From Cyclobacterium lianum (GTDB lineage Bacteria; Bacteroidota; Bacteroidia; Cytophagales; Cyclobacteriaceae): DNA of 64,000 bases. The DNA is taken from contig NZ_FRCY01000005.1 of NCBI RefSeq assembly GCF_900143075.1, forward strand, positions 124,001 to 188,000, in the 5' to 3' direction. Of this stretch, positions 17,225 to 25,548 are shown one piece after another. The notes under the pieces are model-generated. The model had not been told where the DNA came from. It worked only from the letters and a program-made list of their open reading frames with translations, and ran no database searches. The first letter of the stretch is position 1; each line of letters starts with the position of its first letter. The translations under genes were made by a program, and so were the position numbers.

Positions 17225-18466
17225 ATGAAGAAAACTATAATGACCCATCTGAATGATCCCGGTAAGCTAGAGCAGTTATACCGGTCGAATAAGTCAGCAT
17301 TTAAACAGGCTTTTGCCGCTCTGTATCCGGAAATACAGGACAGACCACTGGCTGAATTCTGGCATGAGCGACTGAACCATTCCAGCATAGATACCAGAAC
17401 AAAAAAAGAATGGTGGTTCCTGATTATCCTTGCTATAGCGGCAGGTCTGATTGCAAAATTCCCTGCGCTATTTCAAATAGAAGAAGATTACTTCTATGCC
17501 AGAAACATAGGGTTTGTTGTCTTTCCTGTATTAACAGTCTACTTTGCCCGGATGCATCAGCTAGCCATAAAGCGTATGATCCCCATCGTTTTGGCAAGCC
17601 TGTCCGGAGCTCTTTTTATCAATTTCTTTCCGGATTATCCGGAAAGCGATACCTTGCGACTATCGAGCCTCCACTTGTTGCTTTTTCTCTGGGTTCTCCT
17701 GGGATGGACATTTATTGGAGGGAAAACACATCTCCCCGAAAAATGGCCGGAATACCTAAAGTACAATGGAGAAACCGCCATCATGACAGCCCTGATCCTG
17801 GTCGCCGGAGGTATTTTTTCAGCCCTCACAATAGGTCTTTTTGCGACAATAGGTACTGATATTGAGGCGGTATATTTTGATTACGTTGGAATTTTCGGCT
17901 TATGTGCAGCACCCATTGCCGCCACGCACCTCACCCGATATAATCCCCAGCTTGTCGGAAGGATATCTCCGCTAATTGCCAGGATTTTCTCCCCTCTGGT
18001 TGCTGCCATGCTGGCGATATTCCTCATCGCAATGGTCTATTCCGGCAAAAACCCCTACAACGACAGAGAATTTTTGTTGGTTTTTAACGCGCTTTTGATT
18101 GGCGTGATGGCCGTTATCTTCTTTACAGTATCAGGCATTGAGTACAGCCCCTTTCAAAAACGGGAAATACGCGTACTCTTATTGCTGTCGTTTCTTACCC
18201 TGATCGTAAATGGAGTGGCGCTTTCTGCCATTCTGTTTAGGATTTCAGAATGGGGCATCAGTCCAAACCGGACTGCCGTACTCGGCGCCAACGTATTGGT
18301 GCTGGCTCATCTCCTGCTGGTAACCACCCAGCTTTGGCGGAGCAGGTCAGAGACGTTGAACATCGCTTCCATTGGGAAAGCGATCGGATGGTTCATGCCG
18401 GTCTATTTCATCTGGAGCATTCTCGTAACCTTTGTTTTTCCCTTTGTATTTGGATTTGATAGATGA
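17225..18466 (+). CDS. DUF4153-family multi-pass membrane protein
   Basis: 413 aa from the ATG at 17225 (the frame is open from 17183, but KKTIMTHLNDPGKLEQLYR is the natural start). A soluble N-terminal segment of about 60 residues is followed by ten or more hydrophobic spans; the motif HERLNHSS before the first span and the closing PVYFIWSILVTFVFPFVFGF fit DUF4153 proteins of Bacteroidota. Role unknown; the family has been seen next to winged-helix regulators and this is the case here, with 177 bases between them, so one transcription unit or a shared regulon is plausible. Confidence 0.85.
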   Translation: MKKTIMTHLNDPGKLEQLYRSNKSAFKQAFAALYPEIQDRPLAEFWHERLNHSSIDTRTKKEWWFLIILAIAAGLIAKFPALFQIEEDYFYARNIGFVVFPVLTVYFARMHQLAIKRMIPIVLASLSGALFINFFPDYPESDTLRLSSLHLLLFLWVLLGWTFIGGKTHLPEKWPEYLKYNGETAIMTALILVAGGIFSALTIGLFATIGTDIEAVYFDYVGIFGLCAAPIAATHLTRYNPQLVGRISPLIARIFSPLVAAMLAIFLIAMVYSGKNPYNDREFLLVFNALLIGVMAVIFFTVSGIEYSPFQKREIRVLLLLSFLTLIVNGVALSAILFRISEWGISPNRTAVLGANVLVLAHLLLVTTQLWRSRSETLNIASIGKAIGWFMPVYFIWSILVTFVFPFVFGFDR

Positions 18467-18480
18467 CCTTGATGTATCGA

Positions 18481-18885
18481 TCAAGCCCCGAGGGCGCTAC
18501 GCTCTCCAGATAAATTTCTGTTTGCTGACTGATTCGCCAGCCAGGTCAGGGCAAGTTGCTTTTCGGAGGGTACAAAGTAACGCACCTGCTGAAAACCCAA
18601 CTTGGCAATCAATTCCATTCTTGGGTTTTTCCAATCCACATTACCTATGAGTGCGATTTTACTGATACTGTTGAAATGGCTGGTATCAAATTTCATTTCC
18701 TCCCAAAAGCAAAGAAAAGCAGTGAGATCAAATTCTTCCATTTCCATATATAAAAGTGCTTCTCCATTGGAGGAAACCTTGTTGTTTAGCAGAGGAAGCA
18801 GCTTGCCGTAATCCTCATGCGTGATATTTTCCATTACCTTGATAGCGACGATTTTACCTTCGGTAGGACCTAAAATAAGTAACAT
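18481..18885 (-). CDS. SpoIIAA-like (STAS-related) protein
   Basis: 134 aa soluble protein. The pattern of an N-terminal strand (MLLILGPTEGKIVAIKVMENITHEDY), a central YMEMEEFDLTAFLCFWEEMKFD and SKIALIGNVDWKNPRME fits PF11964 (SpoIIAA-like), a fold related to anti-sigma-factor antagonists but usually without the phosphorylated serine. Function in this family is not established. Converges with the DUF4153 gene, with 14 bases between stops; a small CTTGAT/ATCAAG palindrome spans that gap. Confidence 0.85.
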   Translation of the reverse strand: MLLILGPTEGKIVAIKVMENITHEDYGKLLPLLNNKVSSNGEALLYMEMEEFDLTAFLCFWEEMKFDTSHFNSISKIALIGNVDWKNPRMELIAKLGFQQVRYFVPSEKQLALTWLANQSANRNLSGERSALGA

Positions 18886-19001
18886 GATTCGGTTTTTTTA
18901 ATGATTGGTTTAATCCGCTGAAACCAGCCCGACTGCGTTTGAACGCAATTATAATGATGGACCTTTTCAGTAGATATTGAAGCGTAAACAGGTCTAAAAA
19001 T

Positions 19002-19400
19002 TCAGGAAATAAAGCTTCTCCAGGAGTGGTGGAGAATAAACAATAATACCTGATCGCGATTGAAATAATTGTATTCCAACTGTACTAATAATAACCAATT
19101 CGATTGATGTATGGCGCTAGCCGGTAAGAGGTACGAATCGCTGATAAAAGGATCCTCCCATTTTTTTTCGAATGAATTTTCCCTTTTTTCTTCCTCTCTG
19201 GAAAAAGGGTCATTATTTCCAGGAACAGACAAGGGGATGTGCCGATTTACAATTTCGCTCACTCTGGCGATTACCTTGTCCCCTTCGACCGAACAAAATC
19301 TTTCGGTCCCAAAATATGCGCAGGAAATGATTACCAGTCCCAGCAGGGCTGGGGAAAAAAAGCTACGGACATTTTTGAGATATCGCTTGTTACTGTTCAC
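19002..19400 (-). CDS. Small hypothetical exported protein
   Basis: 132 aa from GTG at 19400 (TTG at 19403 is the alternative; there is no ATG). An N-terminal hydrophobic segment (SPALLGLVIISCAYFG) gives a signal peptide or anchor. The middle is charged (DPFSREEEKRENSFEKKWED) and the C-terminal part aromatic. I do not recognise a family. The frame is long enough and its codon composition coherent enough to be real, but the lack of an ATG and unknown family keep confidence modest. Confidence 0.5.
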   Translation of the reverse strand: MNSNKRYLKNVRSFFSPALLGLVIISCAYFGTERFCSVEGDKVIARVSEIVNRHIPLSVPGNNDPFSREEEKRENSFEKKWEDPFISDSYLLPASAIHQSNWLLLVQLEYNYFNRDQVLLFILHHSWRSFIS

Positions 19401-19403
19401 CAA

Positions 19404-19803
19404 ATCCTATACCTAATCAAAGTTTTTATACACATTTTTTCGCCGGGAACTTTTTTCAATTTCGGGCCGGCAAACCGGGAGTTTCAATTTAAATAATAAT
19501 CAGAATAAAACCGAAGGATAGCCATAATTGAATCAAAAGAGGCCTGATCCTTCCCAACTAGCAGAAACCCTGTCTTTCATTCGGTTGCACCTGGCAAAAT
19601 CAAGCGCAGGGTTGCATTCAGTTATGCACGATACTTGAAGGTACTGAGCTGCCAATCCATGTGGATAGGAAACAATCCACTTACGCAACAGCAGGAGAAA
19701 ACATCCAATTCTCCCATTCAGAAAAAAAGACAAGAGGTACCAGCACCGGTACCTCTTGCATTTAAAATATGGCTGTCTTCATTTCCCAGAAAATTCTGCA
19801 TTA
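19404..19803. other. Intergenic region
   Basis: 400 bases upstream of the 132 aa gene and downstream of sodC. The left end is AT-rich and should hold the promoter of the 132 aa gene. The right end has the sodC terminator hairpin described separately. ORFs on either strand here read as non-protein. Confidence 0.4.
19721..19758 (-). terminator. Intrinsic terminator of sodC
   Basis: CAAGAGGTACC at 19731-19741 and GGTACCTCTTG at 19748-19758 form a perfect 11-pair stem with a 6-base loop. On the minus strand it is followed by TCTTTTTTTC, the U-run of a rho-independent terminator, about 46 bases after the sodC stop. Confidence 0.85.
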
Positions 19804-20406
19804 TCAGCTTCCGGCCTGGATCACCCCGCATGCCACTCTGGCACCAGCAGCGCCGGAGGGCTGAGAAGTAAAATCATCCGCTTCAGCATGGATAATGACA
19901 GCCTTATTCAGGATATCGCTGCTGGATCCATCGCCAATAGTCCAACCTTCTACTTCCATCTCTACAGAACCAGCACCATCTGCTCCCACGACCATGTTGT
20001 CTATATCGCCACTGTGGTATTCGTCCTCTCCACGTTTGCCATGGGGATCATCAGTGGGGTTCCAATGTCCACCCGCCGATGTGGCATCTGCAGCGCTGCA
20101 GTCGCCATTTTCGTGAAGATGAAGGGCATGTTCTCCCTCAGAGAGATTTTCCACCTCGATGACAAGTTTCACTTTGCCGTTGTCCATTTCCGTAAAGGTA
20201 GCGGTGCCGCTGACATTGCTTCCGCTCGCACCGGAAATCACAGCAACTGCAGACCTGGGATCATTTTCCTCAACGACTGCTTCATTATTGCTGATCATTT
20301 CTTCTTCCTCGCCCATCTCAGCACTGGAATTGGTATTGCCAGAGCCGCAGGCAAATGCAAATGAGGCGAGTCCTATTAATAATGCGAAATTCAGTTTTTG
20401 TAACAT
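19804..20406 (-). CDS. sodC: Cu/Zn superoxide dismutase, lipoprotein
   Basis: 200 aa. Converts superoxide to peroxide and oxygen in the periplasm. The N-terminus is a lipoprotein signal with Cys20 (ASFAFAC), then an acidic linker to about residue 50. The metal set is complete: H96 and H98 in HLHENGDC, H114 in GGHWNP, H122, H131 and D134 in YHSGDID, and H173 in IIHAEADD; C103 and C193 can form the conserved disulfide, and R190 lies in GARVACG. Single gene with its own terminator. High confidence in family and in catalytic competence by residue conservation. Confidence 0.95.
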   Translation of the reverse strand: MLQKLNFALLIGLASFAFACGSGNTNSSAEMGEEEEMISNNEAVVEENDPRSAVAVISGASGSNVSGTATFTEMDNGKVKLVIEVENLSEGEHALHLHENGDCSAADATSAGGHWNPTDDPHGKRGEDEYHSGDIDNMVVGADGAGSVEMEVEGWTIGDGSSSDILNKAVIIHAEADDFTSQPSGAAGARVACGVIQAGS

Positions 20407-20976
20407 AATTAAAATCTTTTAATTTTTGTTGTGGAAGTTTACCGAAAAAAATGTGCCAAATAGGTAAAAAAGAAAATAAGTTTTAGAAAAAGATGTGTAC
20501 AGTTGAGTTGCGTTTTTAAGATTGTTCTGTTAAAAACATTCAGGTACCTGGTAGCTGTCACTATCTTTATACCCCCGGGGGAGATTGGACTGATCAGTAC
20601 TTTTTAATTTGACCTGAGTTTTATATTTTTAACAAATTGAGCATCAGTTGTTTTGGTAAATTTGACCGCAGACCAACTGTTCAATGCGAAATCAACAACT
20701 GAATGCGGGTACTGAGAAGTTTTCCGGAGGCCGGACCGGAAATCTCTACCAGCCGGTAAGCCAACTTGTTTGCCGCACATCGAAGCATATGGAACCTCAG
20801 CTCATGCCAACCATTTCGTGGAAGTATGGCAGGGTAAGTAGAGGGGATATTCTTCTATGCGGATATTCGGGGAGCGATTGTCGTCTGTCAGGTGATAACT
20901 GAGGACTGAAGGACACAGTCGGAGAGTTCCTTGTACCAGAACATGTGACAAATTTTACATTCATCCTTTTTCTTCC
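20407..20976. other. Intergenic region with promoter and structured leader
   Basis: 570 bases between the divergent sodC and secreted nuclease genes. The sodC promoter should lie near 20410-20470. A good promoter match on the plus strand is listed at 20637-20664, and a TTTCCGG/CCGGAAA hairpin sits at 20721-20742. A 72-codon ORF at 20684-20902 has no protein-like look and is probably not a gene; the stretch may be a long 5' leader. Confidence 0.4.
20637..20664 (+). promoter_or_regulatory. Candidate Bacteroidota sigma-A promoter
   Basis: TTG at 20637-20639 and TAAATTTG at 20657-20664 are separated by 17 bases; the second matches TAnnTTTG exactly. Transcription would begin about 20671 and produce a leader of roughly 300 bases before the secreted nuclease start at 20977. 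Confidence 0.5.
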
Positions 20977-23094
20977 ATGCATCTGCTGCATTTTTTTCTG
21001 GTGTTGATGGCTCAATTTGGCAGGCCCACATTTTCGGATTTGCATACCGTTCCGACTCAGGATTCCGTCCGTATACAGGAAGATTTTAACCATTCCTGCA
21101 CTTCTAATCTCCCAGAAGGTTGGATCGTTTTTAGTGTGTCCGGCAGGCAAAACTGGGATTGTAGCACTTTTGGACACCGAGGGATTGCTACCGATAACGG
21201 GTATTCGAATGCGCTGCAAATAAATGGCTTTGCCGGAGCCGTTCAGGAGAATGAAAACTGGCTCATCAGCCCGGAATATGACCTGGGAAATTTTCGTTTC
21301 CCATTGTTGTCTTTTTACAGCAGGGTAGCCTTCGACGGACCAAGACCCAAACTTCTTGTTTCTACAGATTATGAAGGCGATGCGCCTGATGCTGCCTCCT
21401 GGACAGTACTGGCTGACCGCTTTGCGCGATCGGACAAATGGACTTATTCCGGGCCGGTAAATCTGTCTAAATACAAATCTCAACCCATCCGACTTGCCCT
21501 GGTGTACTATTCCTCTCCCGAATCAGGGGCAGCCAGATGGACCCTGGATGACTGGATCATCATCGATTCGCCAAACCCTCCCAAACCAATTCTCAGTACC
21601 AATCTTGAAAATACCGCGTACTTTCATTTTGGCACCGTTCCGGCAGGCCAGGCCGGCACCGAACTCAAAACTTTTGATTTTGTCCTGGATGATTCGCCGG
21701 GCGAGTTGACCATTGCGGCAGAAGAGGGTTTTGGGATCTCCAGGACGCAATCCGGATTTACCCAGCGCATATCTTACACGGCCAGGGAAGCCGGTCAGCA
21801 CAACAGGCTGTGGATACGGTTTGAGCCGAAAAACGAAGGTGCTTTCCATGGTCCGCTTTCCTTTTCCTTTGGGGACAGGAGTCAGGAGATCGCCTTTCTC
21901 TCAGGCTCAACTCTGGAGCAGGATAAAACCCTGGATATCGTAAGTTGGAATATCGCCTGGTTTGGTTCAAATCTACCCCGGCAGGGACCTGAAGATCCAG
22001 AGCAGCAACTGGAAAATGTGCGCAATTTAATAATGAGCATAAACGCCGATATATTTGCCCTGCAGGAGATTACTGACCTGCACCTTTTCGAAAGCCTTGT
22101 AGCCTCCCTGGAAGGCTACGAAGCAGAAATCTCACCTGCCGTTTCCTATGGATCAAAATCCTATGACTCGGCCCAGAAGCTGGCGTTCCTTTACAATACT
22201 GAGACCATTAGCCGCATTTCCAGTAGCGTACTGTTGACAGGTGTCACCGAAAGCGATCTCAACAACTACCCCAGTGAACCGGATCGTTTCTGGGCCAGTG
22301 GCAGGCTACCTTTTATGATGAGAGTCGAAAGCAAGGTCAAAGACGTCACCGAAAAGTTTTCACTCGTCAATATTCACGCCCGCTCCAATAGTGGAGGAGA
22401 GAGTGCCACTGATCCCAGGTATGCCATGCGAAAATACGACGTCTCGGTTTTAAAAGATTCACTGGATCACTATTACGGAGCTGAACCTTTACTTGTTCTG
22501 GGAGATTTTAACGATGACCTGGACCAAACGGTCTCAGATATCTCCGCCAACACTGTAGCCGACTCTGCAACTTCCTATGCCCGGTTTATGGAGGACCAAA
22601 ACAACTATTTCTCTCCCACACTGAGGCTCAGCCAGGCAGGATTGAGGTCCTACATTTCGTCAGAACAGCTCATCGACCACATGATCCTCAGCAATGAAAT
22701 GGCCGAAGCATATATTCCCCAATCTGCAAGAATAATCGTCCCGGAAAATGGAGTCGCCAATTTCCTAAACAACACCTCAGACCACCTGCCTGTAAAGATC
22801 CGAATCGATACCAGAAACCTCCTCCGCGATGAGCTGATACTGGATGTGCAGGAGAGCGGCCCTAAAGAAATCGTGATCTATCCCAATCCTGCCAACCAAA
22901 TCGTATTCATCCAACTCCAAAACCAGCATTTTCAAGTGAGCCTGATCAGTCCAAATGGAAAAATAGTAGAAACAAAAAGCGGTGACGAGGGTTTGGTGCA
23001 TTTTGACGTTTCGCAGCTTCCCCGGGGCGTTTACCTCATTTGTGTTAAATACCAGGCCAATACCGGAGTTTTTCAAAAATTAATTGTAAAATGA
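20977..23094 (+). CDS. Secreted endonuclease/exonuclease/phosphatase-family protein with T9SS sorting domain
   Basis: 705 aa, three parts. Residues about 28-200 are a choice-of-anchor-J-like jelly roll (NHSCTSNLPEGWIVF; WLISPEYDL; WTLDDWIIID). Residues about 325-615 are an endonuclease/exonuclease/phosphatase fold: LDIVSWNIAWFG, FALQEI (metal Glu), LVLGDFNDD and the terminal TSDHLPVKIRI His are the conserved catalytic set of this Mg-dependent superfamily. The last about 80 residues (IYPNPANQIVFIQ; GVYLICVKY) are a type A Por sorting domain for type IX secretion to the cell surface. Likely an extracellular nuclease or phosphodiesterase; the substrate is not shown. The N-terminal signal is short (HLLHFFLVLMAQF). 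Confidence 0.92.
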   Translation: MHLLHFFLVLMAQFGRPTFSDLHTVPTQDSVRIQEDFNHSCTSNLPEGWIVFSVSGRQNWDCSTFGHRGIATDNGYSNALQINGFAGAVQENENWLISPEYDLGNFRFPLLSFYSRVAFDGPRPKLLVSTDYEGDAPDAASWTVLADRFARSDKWTYSGPVNLSKYKSQPIRLALVYYSSPESGAARWTLDDWIIIDSPNPPKPILSTNLENTAYFHFGTVPAGQAGTELKTFDFVLDDSPGELTIAAEEGFGISRTQSGFTQRISYTAREAGQHNRLWIRFEPKNEGAFHGPLSFSFGDRSQEIAFLSGSTLEQDKTLDIVSWNIAWFGSNLPRQGPEDPEQQLENVRNLIMSINADIFALQEITDLHLFESLVASLEGYEAEISPAVSYGSKSYDSAQKLAFLYNTETISRISSSVLLTGVTESDLNNYPSEPDRFWASGRLPFMMRVESKVKDVTEKFSLVNIHARSNSGGESATDPRYAMRKYDVSVLKDSLDHYYGAEPLLVLGDFNDDLDQTVSDISANTVADSATSYARFMEDQNNYFSPTLRLSQAGLRSYISSEQLIDHMILSNEMAEAYIPQSARIIVPENGVANFLNNTSDHLPVKIRIDTRNLLRDELILDVQESGPKEIVIYPNPANQIVFIQLQNQHFQVSLISPNGKIVETKSGDEGLVHFDVSQLPRGVYLICVKYQANTGVFQKLIVK

Positions 23095-23117
23095 CTTTCT
23101 CAGGATCAGCCTATACG

Positions 23118-23156
23118 AAAAAAAAACCGGCCACCCACAATGCATGAATGGCCGGT
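23118..23156 (-). terminator. Intrinsic terminator of the small membrane-protein gene
   Basis: ACCGGCCA at 23126-23133 pairs perfectly with TGGCCGGT at 23149-23156. On the minus strand the hairpin is followed by a nine-T run, so it stops transcripts of the 68 aa gene; it lies in the gap to the convergent nuclease gene and may also help on the plus strand, where no T-run follows. Confidence 0.8.
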
Positions 23157-23172
23157 CTGAACCAACAAAAAA

Positions 23173-23379
23173 TCAGGAAAAGGCTTTCTCTACCCGATAC
23201 GATTTCCACAGTAAAAATATAAATCCCATCTGGGGAACTATCAGTAGCAGGATTTGAGGCACCACCGCCCCGGATCCCAGGCTCAGATCAACATTCAAAG
23301 CATGTGAAATGGCCAGTATCGCCAGCACAGCAACCAATGCAAAAACATTTGCAAAAATTAATTTCGATTGATTTTTCAT
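23173..23379 (-). CDS. Small two-span membrane protein
   Basis: 68 aa from the ATG at 23379 (MKNQSKL); three extra codons upstream are possible. Two hydrophobic spans (FANVFALVAVLAILAISHAL and VVPQILLLIVPQMGFIFLLW) end in a short charged tail. No family recognised. It has its own terminator with a long U-run immediately after the stop, which supports it being a transcribed gene. Confidence 0.65.
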   Translation of the reverse strand: MKNQSKLIFANVFALVAVLAILAISHALNVDLSLGSGAVVPQILLLIVPQMGFIFLLWKSYRVEKAFS

Positions 23380-23388
23380 AACAAGCAA

Positions 23389-23790
23389 AAGTTAAAAGTT
23401 GTAAAATGTCCCGGGATTCATCGCCCCTGAGACTCCAATCCGGGAGGCAATTTCAGACTAAAAATTCAAATTTACAAGTGATTAAAATACTTGAATATCA
23501 GAGTTTTATCACATTATTGATTACAAAAAATAATAAATGTAAATCGTTTTCAGGAAATTGCATTTGGATACGGAAATCGCCTTCAAAAAAAATAGAAAAA
23601 ATTTTAACTCCGGACATGCTTCCCACAATCTTCCGGACAGGGGTTTATTCATTTCAAGCTTTCGCCATATTCCGTTTCCAATAATTTCTTCAGAATCAGA
23701 ATTAATTTGGTATTAAATTTTGTATATTCCCTCATTAATTAATTAAATCATCTTAAAATTCAAATATGTAAAATTTTTGACTACTGATTA
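23389..23790. other. AT-rich intergenic region
   Basis: 402 bases between divergent genes. Strongly AT-rich toward the right end, where the promoter of the 532 aa secreted protein is expected. A 92-codon plus-strand ORF at 23406-23684 has low-complexity, non-protein-like content and is not called. Confidence 0.4.
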
Positions 23791-25389
23791 ATGAAGTTGG
23801 TCATTAAAATAATGTTTTTGACATGTCTCGTTCTTGGTACTGTGATACAGAATTATGCGCAAACCCTGCAGCCTGACCTTAGGGATTGTGAAGGGTCTTG
23901 TACCTCTAACAATTACACCATACAATCAGTCTATCTAAGCGATGAGACAGGTAATCCCATTACCAGTTCCCTACTGACCTGTACGCCGGGAACTGAGCAG
24001 ACCACCTATATTTCCTTTGTTTACATGACCAGTTCAACCAGTGGCGTAAGCAATGGTCGCCTCATTGCTGATTTGTCGGTAGGAGATAGTACCATGCTTC
24101 TGAATTATTATATAGGAAATATTCCATCTGCAAAAACCACCGCTGACACCCTGACGCTATCTTCTTTTCCGTTAAATTGGGTATGTGGAGATGAAGTAAT
24201 ATTAAGCAATTCATTGCTAGCTTGGACTACGAGTAGCTCAGGAGATTTTTCCGCCACATATACTTGTAACGACTATCCGAAAGGCCAATGCCAGTTAACT
24301 TCAGATATTGTCGTCGATGCTCCCATGGCCGTGCAATTTGAATACAGTTTCGATTGCCCTGCTGATGGTACAAGCACCGTATATTTTACCAGCACTACTA
24401 CTGGTGGAAGGGAACCTTACAGCTATGACTGGAACTTTACCAATGCCGATCTCAGCAGTGCTTCTAAAGCCGACCCCACAGTCGGATATTATGGTCCCGG
24501 TACTGCTGAGCTTACGGTTACTGATGCCAATGGTACGGAAAACACCTACACGTTATCGATTGACGTGCCGGTAGAAATCGATTTGACCGGTACGGTAACA
24601 GACCATACGGATGATGAGAATCCCGATGGAGCGATTAGCCTGGAAATTCACAGTACAGGAGATTACTCCTATGCCTGGACCGGTCCGGATGGTTTTGTCA
24701 GTGATCAGCAGAATATCAGCGGCCTTATTGCCGGAGATTACTTCCTTACTGTGACTGATAGTTATGGTTGTTCCAGCGAATATGTATTCGAGGTACTGTA
24801 TTTTGGGGCCTTACCCATTACCTGGGGAAAAGTGGAGGTATCTATCGATCATGAAATGCCCGCGGCCGTCCTTGAGTGGCATACCCTTACCGAAACAGCC
24901 TCCAGCCATTTTGAAATCCAAAAATCTGCCGGTTCCATCAATGATTTTAAAGCGATTGGCCGGGTAAAAAGTGCAGAAAACAGTACCAGTATCAGGAGAT
25001 ACCTTTTCCGGGACAATACACCCCACCCAAACGACAGGAGGATATATTATCGGATCAGACAATTCAATCTGGATGGAAGCAGCGAATTCAGCGAGACAGT
25101 ATCTGCTGTTTTTCCGCAAACCGGCCTGGGATCGGGAAACTGGAAAATATACCCCAACCCCCATCGCAACCAGGATCTTTTTTTACAGTATGTCGGCCCG
25201 GCCGATATAAAATCCCCCATGCTGGAAATCAGGCTCATTACTCCTGTGCTGACCTTAGTCCGGAAATTAAACTGGGAAAAGAATGTATTCGTATTGACTG
25301 AGGACATAAAAAATCTTCCCAGAGGCCTGATCATCCTGGAAATAAAGTACGGGAAGAAAACTGACCGCCTGAAGCTGATCAACAGGTAG
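23791..25389 (+). CDS. Secreted SprB/PKD-type repeat protein with T9SS sorting domain
   Basis: 532 aa. Signal peptide to about residue 23 (CLVLGTVIQNYAQ). Residues about 25-170 form a Thr/Ser-rich beta domain with paired cysteines. Residues about 180-340 contain PKD/SprB-like modules: TGGREPYSYDWNF, ADPTVGYYGPGTAELTVTDANG, then DGAISLEI, YSYAWTGPDGF and LIAGDYFLTVTDSYGCSS, which is a typical SprB repeat end. The C-terminus (WKIYPNPHRNQDLFLQY; LPRGLIILEIKYG) is a type IX secretion sorting domain. Likely surface-exposed, perhaps adhesive; SprB itself is the gliding adhesin, but this short protein need not be a motility factor. Confidence 0.85.
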   Translation: MKLVIKIMFLTCLVLGTVIQNYAQTLQPDLRDCEGSCTSNNYTIQSVYLSDETGNPITSSLLTCTPGTEQTTYISFVYMTSSTSGVSNGRLIADLSVGDSTMLLNYYIGNIPSAKTTADTLTLSSFPLNWVCGDEVILSNSLLAWTTSSSGDFSATYTCNDYPKGQCQLTSDIVVDAPMAVQFEYSFDCPADGTSTVYFTSTTTGGREPYSYDWNFTNADLSSASKADPTVGYYGPGTAELTVTDANGTENTYTLSIDVPVEIDLTGTVTDHTDDENPDGAISLEIHSTGDYSYAWTGPDGFVSDQQNISGLIAGDYFLTVTDSYGCSSEYVFEVLYFGALPITWGKVEVSIDHEMPAAVLEWHTLTETASSHFEIQKSAGSINDFKAIGRVKSAENSTSIRRYLFRDNTPHPNDRRIYYRIRQFNLDGSSEFSETVSAVFPQTGLGSGNWKIYPNPHRNQDLFLQYVGPADIKSPMLEIRLITPVLTLVRKLNWEKNVFVLTEDIKNLPRGLIILEIKYGKKTDRLKLINR

Positions 25390-25522
25390 ATCAATGTGCG
25401 ATACTAATTCACTGGTACCTTGGTGGACTTTCCTCCACTTGCCAGCGGGAGGGAACGCTGTACCTATCTACTGCGCATGGCCATTTTTTCCAACCGGCGG
25501 TTTCTTTCCCGATTATTGCTGT

Positions 25523-25530
25523 TATTTTTG
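25523..25530 (+). promoter_or_regulatory. -7 promoter element of the M16 peptidase operon
   Basis: TATTTTTG matches TAnnTTTG exactly and ends 18 bases before the ATG at 25549; the purine-rich AAAGGGG between them would serve as ribosome binding site. This supports the ATG at 25549 over earlier starts in the frame. Confidence 0.5.
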
Positions 25531-25548
25531 TGGATTGAAAGGGGTAGC

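Noticed and set aside
19756-20364. 202-codon plus-strand ORF opposite sodC
   Set aside because: sodC has every metal ligand and a signal peptide; the opposite frame is a mirror artefact.
23406-23684. 92-codon plus-strand ORF in the AT-rich gap
   Set aside because: Low-complexity Lys/Ser/Ile-rich translation without family resemblance and no promoter or start context.
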